64,000 bases of DNA from Botrytis cinerea B05.10. Lineage: Eukaryota; Ascomycota; Leotiomycetes; Helotiales; Sclerotiniaceae. The DNA lies in the NCBI RefSeq assembly GCF_000143535.2, contig NC_037320.1:1488001-1552000 (forward strand), read 5' to 3'. The notes beneath the pieces are model-generated. The model was not told the origin of the DNA. It saw nothing but the letters and a program-made list of their open reading frames with translations, and made no database searches. The position numbers were made by a program, and so were the translations under genes. Positions 24,372 to 36,493 of this stretch are shown piece after piece; the first letter of the stretch is position 1, and every line of letters begins with the position of its first letter.

Positions 24372-26909
24372 ATGCATATTCTCGTAAGTGAAAGTCTAGA
24401 TTGTATCAAATATTGGTATTCTGATTAACGATTCATAATAGGTAGTAAATGATGATGGACCTCCCTCCAACAAATCCTCTCCCTACGTCCACTCGCTCGT
24501 CCAGACTCTGCAAGCTGCCGGTCACATAGTCTCAGTCGTCCTTCCCCATACCCAACGCTCATGGATAGGCAAAGCGCACATGGTCGGTCAAACCGTCAAA
24601 CCCACGTATTTCAGACCCGGCACCCTTCACGAAGATGACGGTACAACACATGCTCGTCCCTCCAGCGATAATATAGAGGAATGGGTATTAGTAGATGGCA
24701 CACCTGCATCATGCGTACAAATTGGTCTTTATCATTATTTTAAAGATAGAGGACCAGTGGATCTGGTTGTTAGTGGACCAAACTATGGAAGGAATAGTAC
24801 GGCGGTTTTCAGTTTGAGCAGTGGGACTATTGGAGGGGCGATGGAGGCGGCAGTTTGCAAGAGAAAGGCCATTGCATTGAGTTTTGCATTTTTCACGAGA
24901 AACCATGATCCAGAAATTATTGGAGGCGCGAGTAGAATTGGAGTGAAGATTATCGAGTATTTGTACAACAATTGGGGTGAGGGTGTGGATTTGTATACAG
25001 TTAATGTTCCGTTGGTAGAGGGAGTGGAGAAGAACAAGATTTTGTGGACGAATATGCTGCAGAACTACTGGGGAGAAGGAAGCTGTTTTGAGGAAGTAGA
25101 AGGAAAAGACGATGATGCCGATGAGGAAGAAGAGAAGATTAGAGAAAAGGAAGGGCAGCAAGGGGAGGGAGATGGAGAGGGCAAGAAGGCTGTCGGACAC
25201 ACACATAAACATTTCAAATGGGCACCAAGGTTCACAGATGTCTATAAGAGTGTAGAGGAAGCTGAACCTGGTAATGATGGCTGGGCTGTTAAGGAAGGTT
25301 ACACAAGGTATGTTCTATTTTAGATGAATCACTTCTCATGAGACTAACATTGCTATAGTGTCACTCCATTAAAGGCAAATTTCATGCATGCTACTGCAGC
25401 GACACAAGGAGAGTTGAAGTTGTGAGTTATTAATGGTATATCAATAGAGCAGTAGATATTGTTAGACCAATACAAGTTCCTTCCCACCCATTTTAAACAC
25501 ACCAACCTAATCGAGCACCTCTGACCAATCCTTTCGCCAGACCATCTTCGGATCCAATGCCATCAATATCAGATCTCTCCCTTCAAGAGCCCAAGTCAAA
25601 GAGTCCTCATTTCTACGCCTATATCGACTACGAAGATTCCTATGTCCAACCACTAATTCTTTCGGCTCTAAAACAGCTTCCTCAAGCTTCGTATACACTT
25701 CTCTCTTCTCCATCCGACCTTCCAACTCCAGAATCACCATACCTTCACATCTCATCATATGAAACAATCCCTTTTGATGAAATAACATCAAAACCTACAA
25801 CCTCCCTCACGAATGCCTACGTTATCCGCAAAGCCCTCATTCGTAAACACTATTTGAGTGAAACATCCCATATATGGTGTGTTAAGAACCCTGAATCTAT
25901 TCTCAAAACAAACATCAAGCGCGCAGAGCATTTTGAGGTCGATTACGCCGAGTTCTTAGATGATGCTGTGGTAGAATGCTGGGACTTGAAAGAAAGTTTT
26001 GCACGAAACGAAAAAGTTGACGAAGAAGGAGGTAACGCCTCAGATAGAGAATGGTGGATATTGAAACCGGGAATGAGTGATAGAGGACAGGGTATTAGGT
26101 TATTTTCCTCTTACGAAGAACTCCTTGCCATCTTCGAAGGGTGGGAAGAGGATGCACCTGATTCCGACGAAGAAGACGAAGAAGACGAAGAAGACGAAGA
26201 AGTTGAAAGTCATGACAATGAAGAGAAAGATTATATCCAAACATCCCATCTTCGTCATTTCCTCGCACAGCCATACATCCATCCACCACTTCTCCTCGCC
26301 CCAGATGCTGATACAACAGCGCCTAAAAACACTAAGTTCCATATCAGAACATATGTTCTCGCTTCTGGAGCCCTGGATATTTACGTTTATAAATCCATGT
26401 TAGCCCTCTTCGCTAGCTCAGCATATATTCCTCCTTGGTCTTCATCCTCTTCCTCCTCGGGCGAAATAGATCTCAATCCGCATCTCACAAATACATGTAT
26501 ACAAACCTCGGACTCGAAGAAAAATGCAGTGCATCTCCTTTCTTCTCTCCCCTTCCCCGCCGCTCTACATGAGAAAATTCAAACCCAAATCTCTAAATTG
26601 ACAGCAGAGATCTTTGTGGCCGCCGCTAAGGAAATGAGTATTCATTTCCAACCATTGCCAAATGCGTTTGAAGCGTTTGGACTTGATTTTTTGGTGGACG
26701 CGGATGGAGAGGTCTGGTTATTGGAGGTTAATGCGTTTCCAGATTTTGGACAGAGTGGGGAGGAGTGTAAGGCGGTTGTGGAGGGATTTTGGAAGGAGGT
26801 TGTCGGGAAGAGTGTTGGTGGGTTTTTTGGAGTAAACTCAGAGGGTGATGAGAAGGAGGGAGAAGGACAGTTGGTGAGAGTTGGAGGTGTGGATTTGGGA
26901 AGGAGGTAG
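24372..26909 (+). CDS. PBY1: Pby1-like bifunctional SurE phosphatase / TTL-ligase protein
   Basis: Four exons (24372-24383, 24442-25307, 25359-25421, 25541-26909) give about 769 residues, close to yeast Pby1 (753). Exons 1-3 form a SurE survival-protein phosphatase domain: MHILVVNDDGPPS with the metal-binding DD, the VSGPNYGRNS motif, and HATAATQGELKL. An acidic insert lies near residues 235-265. Exon 4 is a tubulin-tyrosine-ligase-like ATP-grasp domain: WWILKPGMSDRGQGIRLF binds ATP, FHIRTYVLAS is the core strand, and FGLDFLVDADGEVWLLEVNA holds metal-binding residues. An Asp/Glu run lies near residue 440. The last intron (25422-25540, GTGAGT to CGCCAG with CTGAC branch site) keeps frame exactly. 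Without it, translation ends at TGA 25423-25425 and the TTL frame would need ATG 25557. In yeast Pby1 is linked to P-bodies; substrates are unknown. Two separate adjacent genes remain possible. Confidence 0.82.
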
Positions 26910-27721
26910 GTTAATGGATGAGATGAAGTGGGCACGGAAAAGTATTTTGAAGATTATCTACTGTATTACATATTGGCTAGCTAGTGGTATGATGATGTAA
27001 ATCTGTTTATGCTAAGCTACATTATCCTACTTTGAAATACACGGAAAAGAATCCTATTACGCTCGATATATGCATACATTGTATACCTTTTGTGAGCCAA
27101 AACTCTGAGTTCTATTAGAACCTAACTCTACAGTATCATCCCCAAATCCTCATTCTGACCTCGTTATACCACATCATACCCACCTAATCAAATCTCGCCC
27201 ACATTGATCATATCCACGTACAATGCATATCTACACGTTCTGTCTCTCGTCCCCCTGAATGCAATCCATAACATTCACCATCTCCATCTCCATCTGCACC
27301 CAAACCAATCTCTAACAAAAATCCCAAGATCTGGTATCCAGATTTAGACTTAGATTTACATATAAATATAGATGAGAAAAAGATAAATAAGATGGAGTGA
27401 GCACTCTAAACGACGTTGGGATCATATAGATCGTGCGTGCATGGCTTTAGATCTTTTTGTGCTTGAATTTTTTTTTGTTCTGGGGAGAGGGGTTTGTGTC
27501 TAGAATTATGGGATTGTAGAATTGTAGTTTAGGGCTGTGAATATATACCATATGATATGGTACTGGGAAGGTTGGGAGGGAAATTCAAGAGTGGTTGATT
27601 CGTTTGTTGAGGGGTAGATCATAGAGGTAATTGTGTTTTGGTATAGTTGTGATTGTGGTTGATGTTGACGTTGATGTTGATACATTACGGACATTTATCT
27701 CATTCTTGGGACTAATGATAG

Positions 27722-27744
27722 TTTTTTTTGGGGGGGGGGGGGGG
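27722..27744. repeat. T8-G15 homopolymer tract
   Basis: Eight T followed directly by fifteen G at 27730-27744. Long G runs are unusual in AT-rich intergenic DNA and are prone to slippage and sequencing error. Confidence 0.9.
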
Positions 27745-27847
27745 TTTCTCAGAGGGGGTGTTTAGTTTTTGAGGGTGTGATAAGTGCTCTATATGGATCT
27801 GACAATATGAGTGATGTTTGATATGTTTGATATATTTGATATATTTG

Positions 27848-27848
<1 letters not shown>

Positions 27849-27878
<30 letters not shown>

Positions 27879-27893
27879 TGTATGTATGTATGT
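27849..27893. repeat. TATG tetranucleotide microsatellite
   Basis: About eleven uninterrupted copies of the 4-base unit TATG/TGTA, preceded by degenerate TTTGATA repeats from 27815. Confidence 0.9.
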
Positions 27894-30128
27894 ATATATG
27901 TTAGATGAATAGAATTTCCAATCCCGCGTAGTTCGAAGCAGATGCAAGTTTCCGTTCACCTATATACCTACTTAAAGATCCCCAATTTTCAATATATAAC
28001 ACGACCAAATCAAATAGAAACCTATACATAGGTACTCAGATAAACACTAGATATTCTTTTTCTCGTTCTATACGGATCCAAATGCACATGCACATCCATG
28101 GTATCTGATTTCTAAATCCAAAACAAACTTATAAAAATATACACAAACACAAACAATCCGTTCCGTTTCATTCCATTCCCCCCTCCCCTCTTCTCATCCT
28201 CCAACTGCCCATCTCTTTTTCCCCATCGCCTGTAAATCTCTATCCCCTTCAATAAAAAAATATATAAAAAATACAACTCAGACAAAGCAATTACACCACA
28301 ACTTCACCCCCATTTCTCTCTATATATCGTGCTCTCAAACTTCCAAGTTCCAAGCGATACCCCTTAATCCCCATTCCCATACATATTAAAACACATAAAC
28401 CCCCAGTATCAAAACATTCCCACAACAAGAAAAAACAACAAGCCCATTCCTATCCACAAACAATCTCAAATACGCACACGCACAACTTCCAAATCCCAAA
28501 TCTCCACTAGCCGACCTACAAAGTTCCATCGACTATCCATAGCCACAGCCATCCATCTAACCACACAATAAACGAAACAAGAAATCAGGTAGTGAGGGAG
28601 AAAAAGCAAAGAGAGAAATGTATTGAAGCACGCTGAGATCGATGCTGCGTTTCCAGTTTCCCATTTCCATTATACGACAGTTGCACGAGCTAAACTCTCT
28701 TTAATCCCCGTACATTAACAAATATATTGCGTACGTTCGCCCGCAAACCCGCAGCCCAATCTAAATATACCTACCACGCAATCCGTCCGTCCCTCAGTCT
28801 ATCACACGCTCATCTCACTCAGGCATTGCCTATCATATGTACCATATCCATCTCATACATTATTGCTCAACTATAAATCTCCCTACTCATCCTCCCTCTT
28901 GAAAACCCGCCATAGAATCTTCCGCCTCCAGGTATGTATCTCAAATCCAACAGACTCAAGTAGGGAATCAGGATAATGAAGCTAGAAATGAAAGCAATGC
29001 CACACTTGAACTATACCCTAAAGATATTTCTGAAAGACCAAGACGCCTATGGCATTATAGGGAACGATGGAGTGGAGAAGAGAGCCAAAAAAAAACAATA
29101 CCAGACACGATCGAGGAATACGAGGCGGCAAAGTTATAGGAGCTAGTGAGGGTATGATGAAAGGAGAAGAGATTCACACGGAATGAAGCTGTATGAGCAA
29201 AAAAGCAGACAGACTCCTCGAAAATAGAGGAAACTCTGATCATCAGATATCCGAGATCGGTAGACTCGGTATTTCCAGACTTGTAGTAAAGTATGAAGGG
29301 TGGAAGAGTAAAGCTAGAAAGAAGGAGGGACAAGAGTGAAAATGGGCCACGGGAGAGAAGAGAAAAGTAAGGACATATCGTGGTGGTTTTCGTATTCCTT
29401 AGCAATGAGTACCTAGTGCTGATTGCATTGCTGATGATAAGAAGTCTTCGGCTAGTAAGTAGCAATGAGAAAATGCTAAATAAGGACGCGTAGAATTCGG
29501 AGGACAAAATATGGAAAGCAAATTGGCGGGTAAAAAACGGAAGAGGCAAAGAAGGGGTAGCAAACTGAGTATGCTATGCTGGTTGCTATTAGCTGAATGT
29601 ATACTCATACTAATGAAGAGGTTGACGCAGGTCTTCATCTTGAAGTGCGGTATCACAAGAATTAAAAGCAAGAACAATTGCTAGCATTCAAATCATTCGA
29701 TATAAATCATTTACAATTCCTTTAGATCCATCTTCTGTTCATTTAACAAGCTGTTCCGTCTTCCCAAAATCTCCCTCGTCACAATTCTTCTTCCAAAAGT
29801 AAAGATAACGAAAAAGCATTCCCCTATTCCCAAATACGCATCCATAGATACTATCTAGATACAGTCCCTCCAAAAGATCCACAAGTCATAACATTGAGCA
29901 TAGCATAACCACCTTCGTCCCAAAAACTAGAAAACGCCTGAGAAACGCCAGGGCACATTCATATACACTCCAAAGTACCGCTCGCTCAGAACAAAGATAT
30001 TGGGTATCAACTAGAAGGAATGATTTTATGTTCAATCCAAAGGGTTGTTATATTTTAAAGGCTCTTGAAAGAGACACCTCCATCTGTGTTCCTGGAAAAC
30101 GATTGATTTTTGATAGAGGTGTTTTTGC

Positions 30129-30772
30129 TTAGGCCGCCTTGACGGCGGGTTTCTTAGAAACGGGCTTCTTGGTGGTGGTGGCAGGCTTCTTTGGTGCGGT
30201 AGCCTGGGAAAGAATGATATGTTAACTAACTGAGAATAGAAAAGGATTTGGGGTGAAGATCAAGGTATATAAAAGTAGAAATATAGCATACCTTCGCCTT
30301 GGGCGCTGGCTTCTCAGCAGTAGCAGCAGTAGTCTCCTCGACTTTTTCTTCAGCGGTCTCTGCAGCTTCCTCGGCGACCTTTTCAGTTTTCTCTACAGCA
30401 GCTTTAACCTATAGAATAATCAATATATAGTCCTAGATATAGCAATATCTGACATACCTTGGCAGCAACTGTGGACTCCTTCTTTGGGGCATTTTTCTGA
30501 ACGCCAGTTGGCTTAGACCCTTTGGTTGGCTTAACCCCGTTCGTTGGGGCAACCTTCTTTCCGGTGTTTGCTTTTGCGGCCTTCTTTGGCTTAGGAGCGT
30601 CGACAGGTGGTGAGACAGGCTGCTTGACTGGGATCTTGCCTAAAATATCGAGTTAGTAAAGCTCCATTTTCACGCGATTTTGCGACCGTATATCCCAATA
30701 GCTGAAGAATGGGATCTGAGAAATGAATATAAAAAGTCACTCACCAGAAGAGGATCTAGTGACACTAGGCAT
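30129..30772 (-). CDS. Small Lys/Ala/Pro-rich protein, histone-H1-tail-like
   Basis: Four short exons read right to left (30772-30745, 30639-30458, 30408-30292, 30203-30129) assemble in frame into 133 residues. It starts MPSVTRSSSGKIPVKQPV, continues with PKPKKAAKANTGKKVAPT, has a central acidic amphipathic stretch (VEKTEKVAEEAAETAEEKVE) and ends APKKPATTTKKPVSKKPAVK. All three introns are GT-AG and each 5' splice site is GTATG or GTGAG. An in-frame join of four exons to a clean stop is unlikely by chance. A likely 5'-leader intron (30907-30779, GTAAGT to CATAG) ends just ahead of the ATG. No globular H15 domain is present, so it is not a true linker histone; the Lys/Pro/Ala composition suggests a nucleic-acid-binding or nuclear protein. 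Function unknown. Confidence 0.8.
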
Positions 30773-31588
30773 TGTTTCCTATGGAAATTAGTTAGTAAGA
30801 ATGCGTGGTGTGAGAGAATCACAGACATTGGCGCAAGATGATGGGTAGGCGCGTCAACAATGCGATATGCGGTGCAAGATGGGCATAGATATCGGATAGT
30901 TACTTACTTTGTTTGAATGAAATGGATTTGATGGGTTATGGAGAGGTTTTCGTCGCGTTAATCTATAGATCTGATGGATCAAAATTGAAAGATTTATGGA
31001 TTGTTGTTGTTTTGTGGGAGAGGAAAGGAAGGAAGATGTGCTGGGAGAGGTGTGGTGTTATGGTCTGGGACCGACCACGAAGCCCGCTAAGCGGAAGGAG
31101 ACCCTTCAAGTGTATTAAGGCCCAAAATGACAATTGTGGTTAATATTTATATTTATATTTATATTAATTTGTATTTATATTTATATTGTATTTTGGGTAA
31201 ATCTGTTAAGTTGGAATTACGATGCAACTGATTATTGTTTAAGTTTTAATCATATATACATATATATGTCGTCTTTCTTTTCTCTCTCTTCTCTTCTCTT
31301 CTCTTCTCTTTCCTTTCTCCTTCCCATCCTCATCCTCATTCGGTTCATTTCGATTTTCCCTCAACATGTCCCTCATTTCTAGCCATCACGTGTGGCCTGA
31401 TCGGACTTCCCTGAAAAGCCCTGGATCTACCCGCTAGAAGCGAAAAAGATGCAAGTTATCAGTCACTTATCTTAGCACCAGGTGGGGCAATAGAGCTTGT
31501 TAGAAGAGGAGAAGAGGAGAAGAGGAGAAGAGGGCACGGAGGGCATCAAACGGATGCCGGAAGATAATCAATTCTCGAAGCTTTTAGT

Positions 31589-31616
31589 CAAGCTCAAGCT
31601 CAAGCTCAAGCTCAAG
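31589..31616. repeat. AAGCTC hexanucleotide array
   Basis: Between four and five tandem copies of the 6-base unit CAAGCT. A GAGGAGAA-type purine repeat lies 60 bases upstream (31504-31533). Confidence 0.85.
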
Positions 31617-32102
31617 GGAAGAGGATAAAGCAGGGGAATCCTGTCTATCAAAAGAAAAAGAAAAAAAGAAAAATGATATATCTACAGAGCAAGTGCACTA
31701 CCTGCACTGTACAACATAAACATCCCTCACAGACTGTGGAATCCTTCACATTCATCAGTCGAAGATACGAGTAGAAGGGTTACATTGCAACCTTTTGCAG
31801 AAAAGAACAACAAATTCAGGGGTTGTGGAATGTTTCATCACGGTGATGATTTGCAACCTGATAACCCATCAAAGAATTAAATCGAGAAATGAATATTCGA
31901 ATGAGTATTGGAGATACAGAATGAGATAGATGGATGAAATTAAGCTGCAATTTCAGCCCAAGAGAATATCAAGTGGTATTTTCTAAGTTCTCAGTAGAGA
32001 TGTTTTCCTATATTGAGTTGAAATATAACTTATAAGCCTGTGAAGACATCTTTTACAGGTCATTTCAAAGAAGAAGAAAAAGATTTGTTTTGATTTCTGC
32101 TA

Positions 32103-32532
32103 CTACTTTCCATGCAAAGCTGCAATCATCCTGCTTCCATCATTTTCATTATCTGTCTCGAAGTTTATTTTCCAATCTGCCAGATATTGTGGAATGGGTG
32201 CCAACTCCAGTCCTTTATTGGGGTTACTATCTTTAATCCTTGGATTTACCATCATTTTCCCGAAGTTTCCAGATATCCCTACATTGTCATTGAAAAGACT
32301 GGTGTAGTTTTGAATCGAGGTGTTAGCTAGTAATGTATGATCCACAGGTCTTAACTGTACATACCCTAAAGTCAACAGCCACAGCAACAATTCCCAGTGT
32401 AATCAGTTCATTCGTATTTTTGGTGAGCAAGTACCTCGCACTCATCCAAAATGCTGTAGCCCCGATACGTTGGAACGAGGTAATGGACGAGGGAAGCTGG
32501 AAGAATTCCCAGCCCTCATTGCCTTGGGTAAC
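32103..32532 (-). pseudogene. Frameshifted gene remnant, unidentified
   Basis: Read from 32532 down, one frame gives VTQGNEGWEFFQLPSSITS, then RIGATAFWMSARYLL and LGIVAVAVDFR. At about 32360 the frame shifts by one and continues VQLRPVDHTLLANTS... to IPQYLADWKINFETDN and MIAALHGK, then a stop at 32103. Both halves look like real protein, with balanced composition and consistent third-position usage, unlike the surrounding low-complexity DNA. No start codon or upstream exons were found. I do not recognise the family. Possible readings are a decayed gene fragment or an active gene with a sequencing indel whose upstream exons I failed to see. Confidence 0.4.
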
Positions 32533-34067
32533 TAGACGTCAGTATTGGCTAAAGATATATTGAGCTACGGTCTTTTAACGAACATAATTCCGGAGTTTGA
32601 TTTTGCTGTGATTTGTTCTTCGTTGGGTGTGGCTACAGTGGATGTGATGTAATTCACATCTTCAAGCCACTTTGAGTGAGTGTGTTGCAGCTCATGAAAC
32701 TACTTAGGTAGTATGTTTACCTGGGCAAGTAAAGTAATACTTAATTCAAGTCATATCAGCGAAAAGTTTTTTTAGAAGGCCAGATATTTGCTATACATTG
32801 GTCGAAGGTTAACATGGAAATGGAAATGGAAATGGGGACACCCAAAGATGTCTCGAACAAACGAGGAGAAGCAGATTGATGAAATAGAATGAAAACATAT
32901 ACTAATGCTAGACCTAGTAGAATCATTTGAATATCTATTTCAGTATCATCCTAAGTCTATAGGATGGTATACAAAAGCGAATCGAGGTGAGGGCACAACA
33001 TAAATTATATGAGGTGTACTTTAGTTACTCATCAATAATCAAGTCGATATTGTATCTCAGAATATCATAGACACATATTACTCATATCAGCGCATATATA
33101 CACGATCACCACTACTATATTCTACTTCCACTTCCACTTCCATCTCTCGCCTCTTGATTTCACTCTCGAAACAAACATCTAATTTTTCCCATCACAAATA
33201 AACAATGTGTCATTTCTATTCCATATATCATTATCATCTATACTTACAAAGCACACAGAAAACAGTATACTAGACTACTTAACTAATCACTTATATACCA
33301 TCACCATCACCATCATCAAACCAAGCTGTAAGCATCTACACCAGATGCCATATTCCCAAAGAACAAACTATCAACCACTATCAAGCAATCATTTTGTCGG
33401 ATTTTCCATCTGCTCTTCCTGTTTCCTTTGCATCTCTCAAAGATTTTATCTTCCCAATAATAAAAAGTATCTGTACATTCAGAAAATCCTCCCCTGGAAC
33501 CTCTGTACAAAAAACGAAGATTTTATCATATCAACCCTAAATAAGCCAATGGTAGTAGAGCAACAATTTCAATTTCATATCTACTTATTTCTTCTTCATC
33601 ATGGGGCAGATAATTTCCACACTTTGTAATCTATAAATGAATATTAACAATCTCCCATATCCATTCATTACAACCTTTTTCATCCATCCCCTTCCCAATA
33701 TCCTCTTTCCTCCCTCTCATCCAGTATCTCCTCTCACACATCCCAAATCCAACCCTCAATTTTTCCAACTTCCTTTCCATGAAAAGCCTTTCAATTCTTT
33801 TCACATAGCTCTATTCTTACGACTGACTCATCAACCCCTTTGCTCCCTAGAATATCTAGTTCTATTTATCTTGACACGATCAGGACATTTCAATTACCCC
33901 CTTTTTTTGGGACTCGATCTCTTCATGCTCCTTTTTTGCTATTTCGAAACCATAGGTAGTTTTCACAATTTGTGTTTTCGTTTGTGGTGTGCTTTTTGGG
34001 GGGTGGGATGTGAAGTTATGTGATATGGTACTGTATGACTGTATGGTACATGCATCTCCTTGATCTT

Positions 34068-34243
34068 CGTTCTCTCGTTCTCTCGTTCTCTCATTCTCTC
34101 ATTCTCTCATTCTCTCATTCTCTCATTCTCTCATTCTCTCATTCTCTCATTCTCTCATTCTCTCATTCTCTCATTCTCTCATTCTCTCATTCTCTCATTC
34201 TCTCATTCTCTCATTCTCTCATTCTCTCATTCTCTCATTCTCT
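34068..34243. repeat. Octanucleotide tandem array, 22 units of C(G/A)TTCTCT
   Basis: Twenty-two uninterrupted 8-base units: three CGTTCTCT followed by nineteen identical CATTCTCT. Because no unit makes a stop, all three forward frames are open and encode the same octapeptide cycle (SHSLILSF), which explains the apparent reading frames here. Confidence 0.95.
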
Positions 34244-35467
34244 ATATATAAAACCTCAAACATATTTCTTTCATGTCTTTCTTCGCTTTCTCTGGATCGA
34301 ATTCAAAAAATGAGATATTGTGAATTATCAAATGTGTCTAGATTCTACAATGATCAAATAAAGCTAGTAACATATCGATCATTCAATTTGGTGATTAAGA
34401 AGAAATTTATCAAGAAAAAAACAATTTGATATACTCACAACACCTAGAGAATTTCATTCAAGAAAATAATTGAAAGATGAAGATGAAGATAATCTCAGAT
34501 TCTAGAGTAGACAGCTCATAACATACACATCTCAGTCCTGATGAAATCGGAAATACGAGAGATGAGTGATCGAGCTGGGTAGTTAGGTGTACTGTATGAG
34601 TTTTGAAGTTTCGAATGGGAACTTTGAAGTAAGGGAATGGTAAAGTTATTGGAGAACCAGAGCGAGAGATAAAATGTATAGATGCTATGAGGTCAATTAC
34701 ATTAGTATAGTATGACTATGAAGGGATGGTAGAGATATATCAGAGGAATAGTATGAGGTGATGCGAGATTCTTGAACGAGGAAATTATTTAAGGAAACGG
34801 TATAAGTGTAAAACGGGAAAACAAATAATAGGTAGAATAGAGTGAAGAAATGCCATTATTATATCTATCGTGTTTCTTTGGGTTGATGTGGTATAGAGTA
34901 GATGATTTTTGAGTAATGATGATGAGATGTAAGAGTATGGAGTATGAGAGTATGAAGTACAGTAAACCATCTAGAACCATCTAGAACCATCTAAAAGAAG
35001 TTCCCCCCCTTTCCCCTCCTCCTCCTCCGCCCACCCGCCACTAATCTCTACACACCAAGAGTAGGATAAATTTTTCTTACTCTTCTCATCTTCCCATACC
35101 CAAAGCTCATCCAAATCCTATACCGACTAATAGTAAATCCCACATCCCGATTCCTTATTCCTCATCAAATCAAAATATCAATATGATTTACCGAGTTGCA
35201 ATTCCCAACATCTCCGACTAATCCACAGTGGCCTCACACATACAGATACACATCTCATTCTACCTATCCTTCGACCTTAAAAATTCATCTCATCTATTTT
35301 ACCTAACTCCACCCACGATCCTCAAACACTAAACATCAGAAACAGAGAATCTTCAAAACATACCTAGAACTAACCGACTGACTATCTATCAACTCATTAC
35401 CCCCCCTCCTCAACTCAAACCCACGATATCAGAGCGCGATTTACTCCTAATCTTTCAGTCATACTCC

Positions 35468-35490
35468 ACATCCCATCCCATCCCATCCCA
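35468..35490. repeat. ATCCC pentanucleotide array
   Basis: About four tandem copies of CATCC just upstream of the TTAAAAAA array. Confidence 0.85.
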
Positions 35491-35502
35491 TTAAAAATAA
35501 AA

Positions 35503-35584
35503 TTAAAAAATTAAAAAATTAAAAAATTAAAAAATTAAAAAATTAAAAAATTAAAAAATTAAAAAATTAAAAAATTAAAAAAAA
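35503..35584. repeat. TTAAAAAA octanucleotide array
   Basis: About ten tandem 8-base units of TTAAAAAA. This is a second period-8 array 1.3 kb from the CATTCTCT array, with an unrelated unit sequence. Confidence 0.92.
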
Positions 35585-36290
35585 CCATTCCACGCACCAA
35601 AAATGCGATTCCTCCATCATTCCTTCCCCCCCCCCCAATAACCTCAACATGACGATCCCCTACCCCCTATCCCCAGAAACGCAAATTCACCCGGAGACAT
35701 TAAGAAAGAAGCATCTAACTCACAAGTACCTGGCCAGGCAGCTGATCCATTTATCTCCATTCCTCTCCAGCCAACCAACCAACTATTTGGCCATCCCATC
35801 CGCACACCCCAAAACTCATGAAGCAAAAATCGGGAATCAGGAATAGATCCCAAAAAAGACAAGCACCAAGAGAACCTACAACATATAGTTATAAAACAAA
35901 CATCACCAACAAATAAACAAACAAGCCATTATCTATTCTCCATTCATATCTATATCTATATCCATATCCATACAACCAAGCGATCAACAAATAAGCAATC
36001 TCATTAATGAACATATATTACTATATATACACAATATATATAGAGAGCCCCAACCCCACGAATCACAAAGATCTAAATCCAAATTCAAGCCCAAAACTAA
36101 AAAAAAATCTCTCAAATCTCATCCTATCTCATCATACCTACCTCAAGATTTTCATTGCCCAAACAAACATCAAACATCAACCACAAGTGTGCCATATTCC
36201 GTTGATCTTATATCGTATATATATACCTACAATACCGTGACATATTGAAATCTCTCCCCTCTCTCGCGCAGCGTGCATAACATAGCATAA

Positions 36291-36320
36291 CACAGCACAG
36301 CACAGCACAGCACAGCACAG
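36291..36320. repeat. CACAG pentanucleotide array
   Basis: Six tandem copies of CACAG, preceded by degenerate CATAG/CATAA units. Confidence 0.88.
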
Positions 36321-36428
36321 TAGAGCACAGTTGTATTTCTAGTATTCCATTTTTATGGGTTTAATATACGGGGAACAGAAGAGAGGAGAGGAGAGGAGAG
36401 GTGAGGTGAGGAGAAAGGGGGGTTGAGA

Positions 36429-36493
36429 TTTTGTTGTTGTTGTTGTTGTTATTGAATATATTGGGTGGGCATGAATGAATGAATGAATGAATG
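36429..36493. repeat. TTG trinucleotide and GAAT tetranucleotide arrays
   Basis: About seven TTG units (36429-36450) followed, after a short spacer, by about five GAAT units (36474-36493). Confidence 0.85.

Larger units (their letters stand above)
26910..30128. other. Gene-free, microsatellite-bearing spacer
   Basis: About 3.2 kb of AT-rich and CT-rich DNA between PBY1 and the small gene read from 30772. It carries a T8-G15 tract and a TATG array (listed separately). Minus-strand open frames at 29055-29677 lack a recognisable product. The last few hundred bases are presumably the 3' region of the gene at 30129. Confidence 0.5.

Noticed and set aside
29055..29677. Minus-strand frames of 90-160 codons
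   Set aside because: Rich in Ser/Leu/Phe from a pyrimidine-rich strand, overlapping in different frames, with no recognisable domain.
34068..34243. CRISPR-like array
   Set aside because: Units are 8 bases and directly adjacent, without spacers; this is a microsatellite in a eukaryotic genome.
34020..34313. Open frame with a perfect octapeptide repeat (SHSLILSF)
   Set aside because: It is only the translation of the CATTCTCT microsatellite; the other forward frames are open with the same cycle, and no flanking coding sequence or start context supports it.
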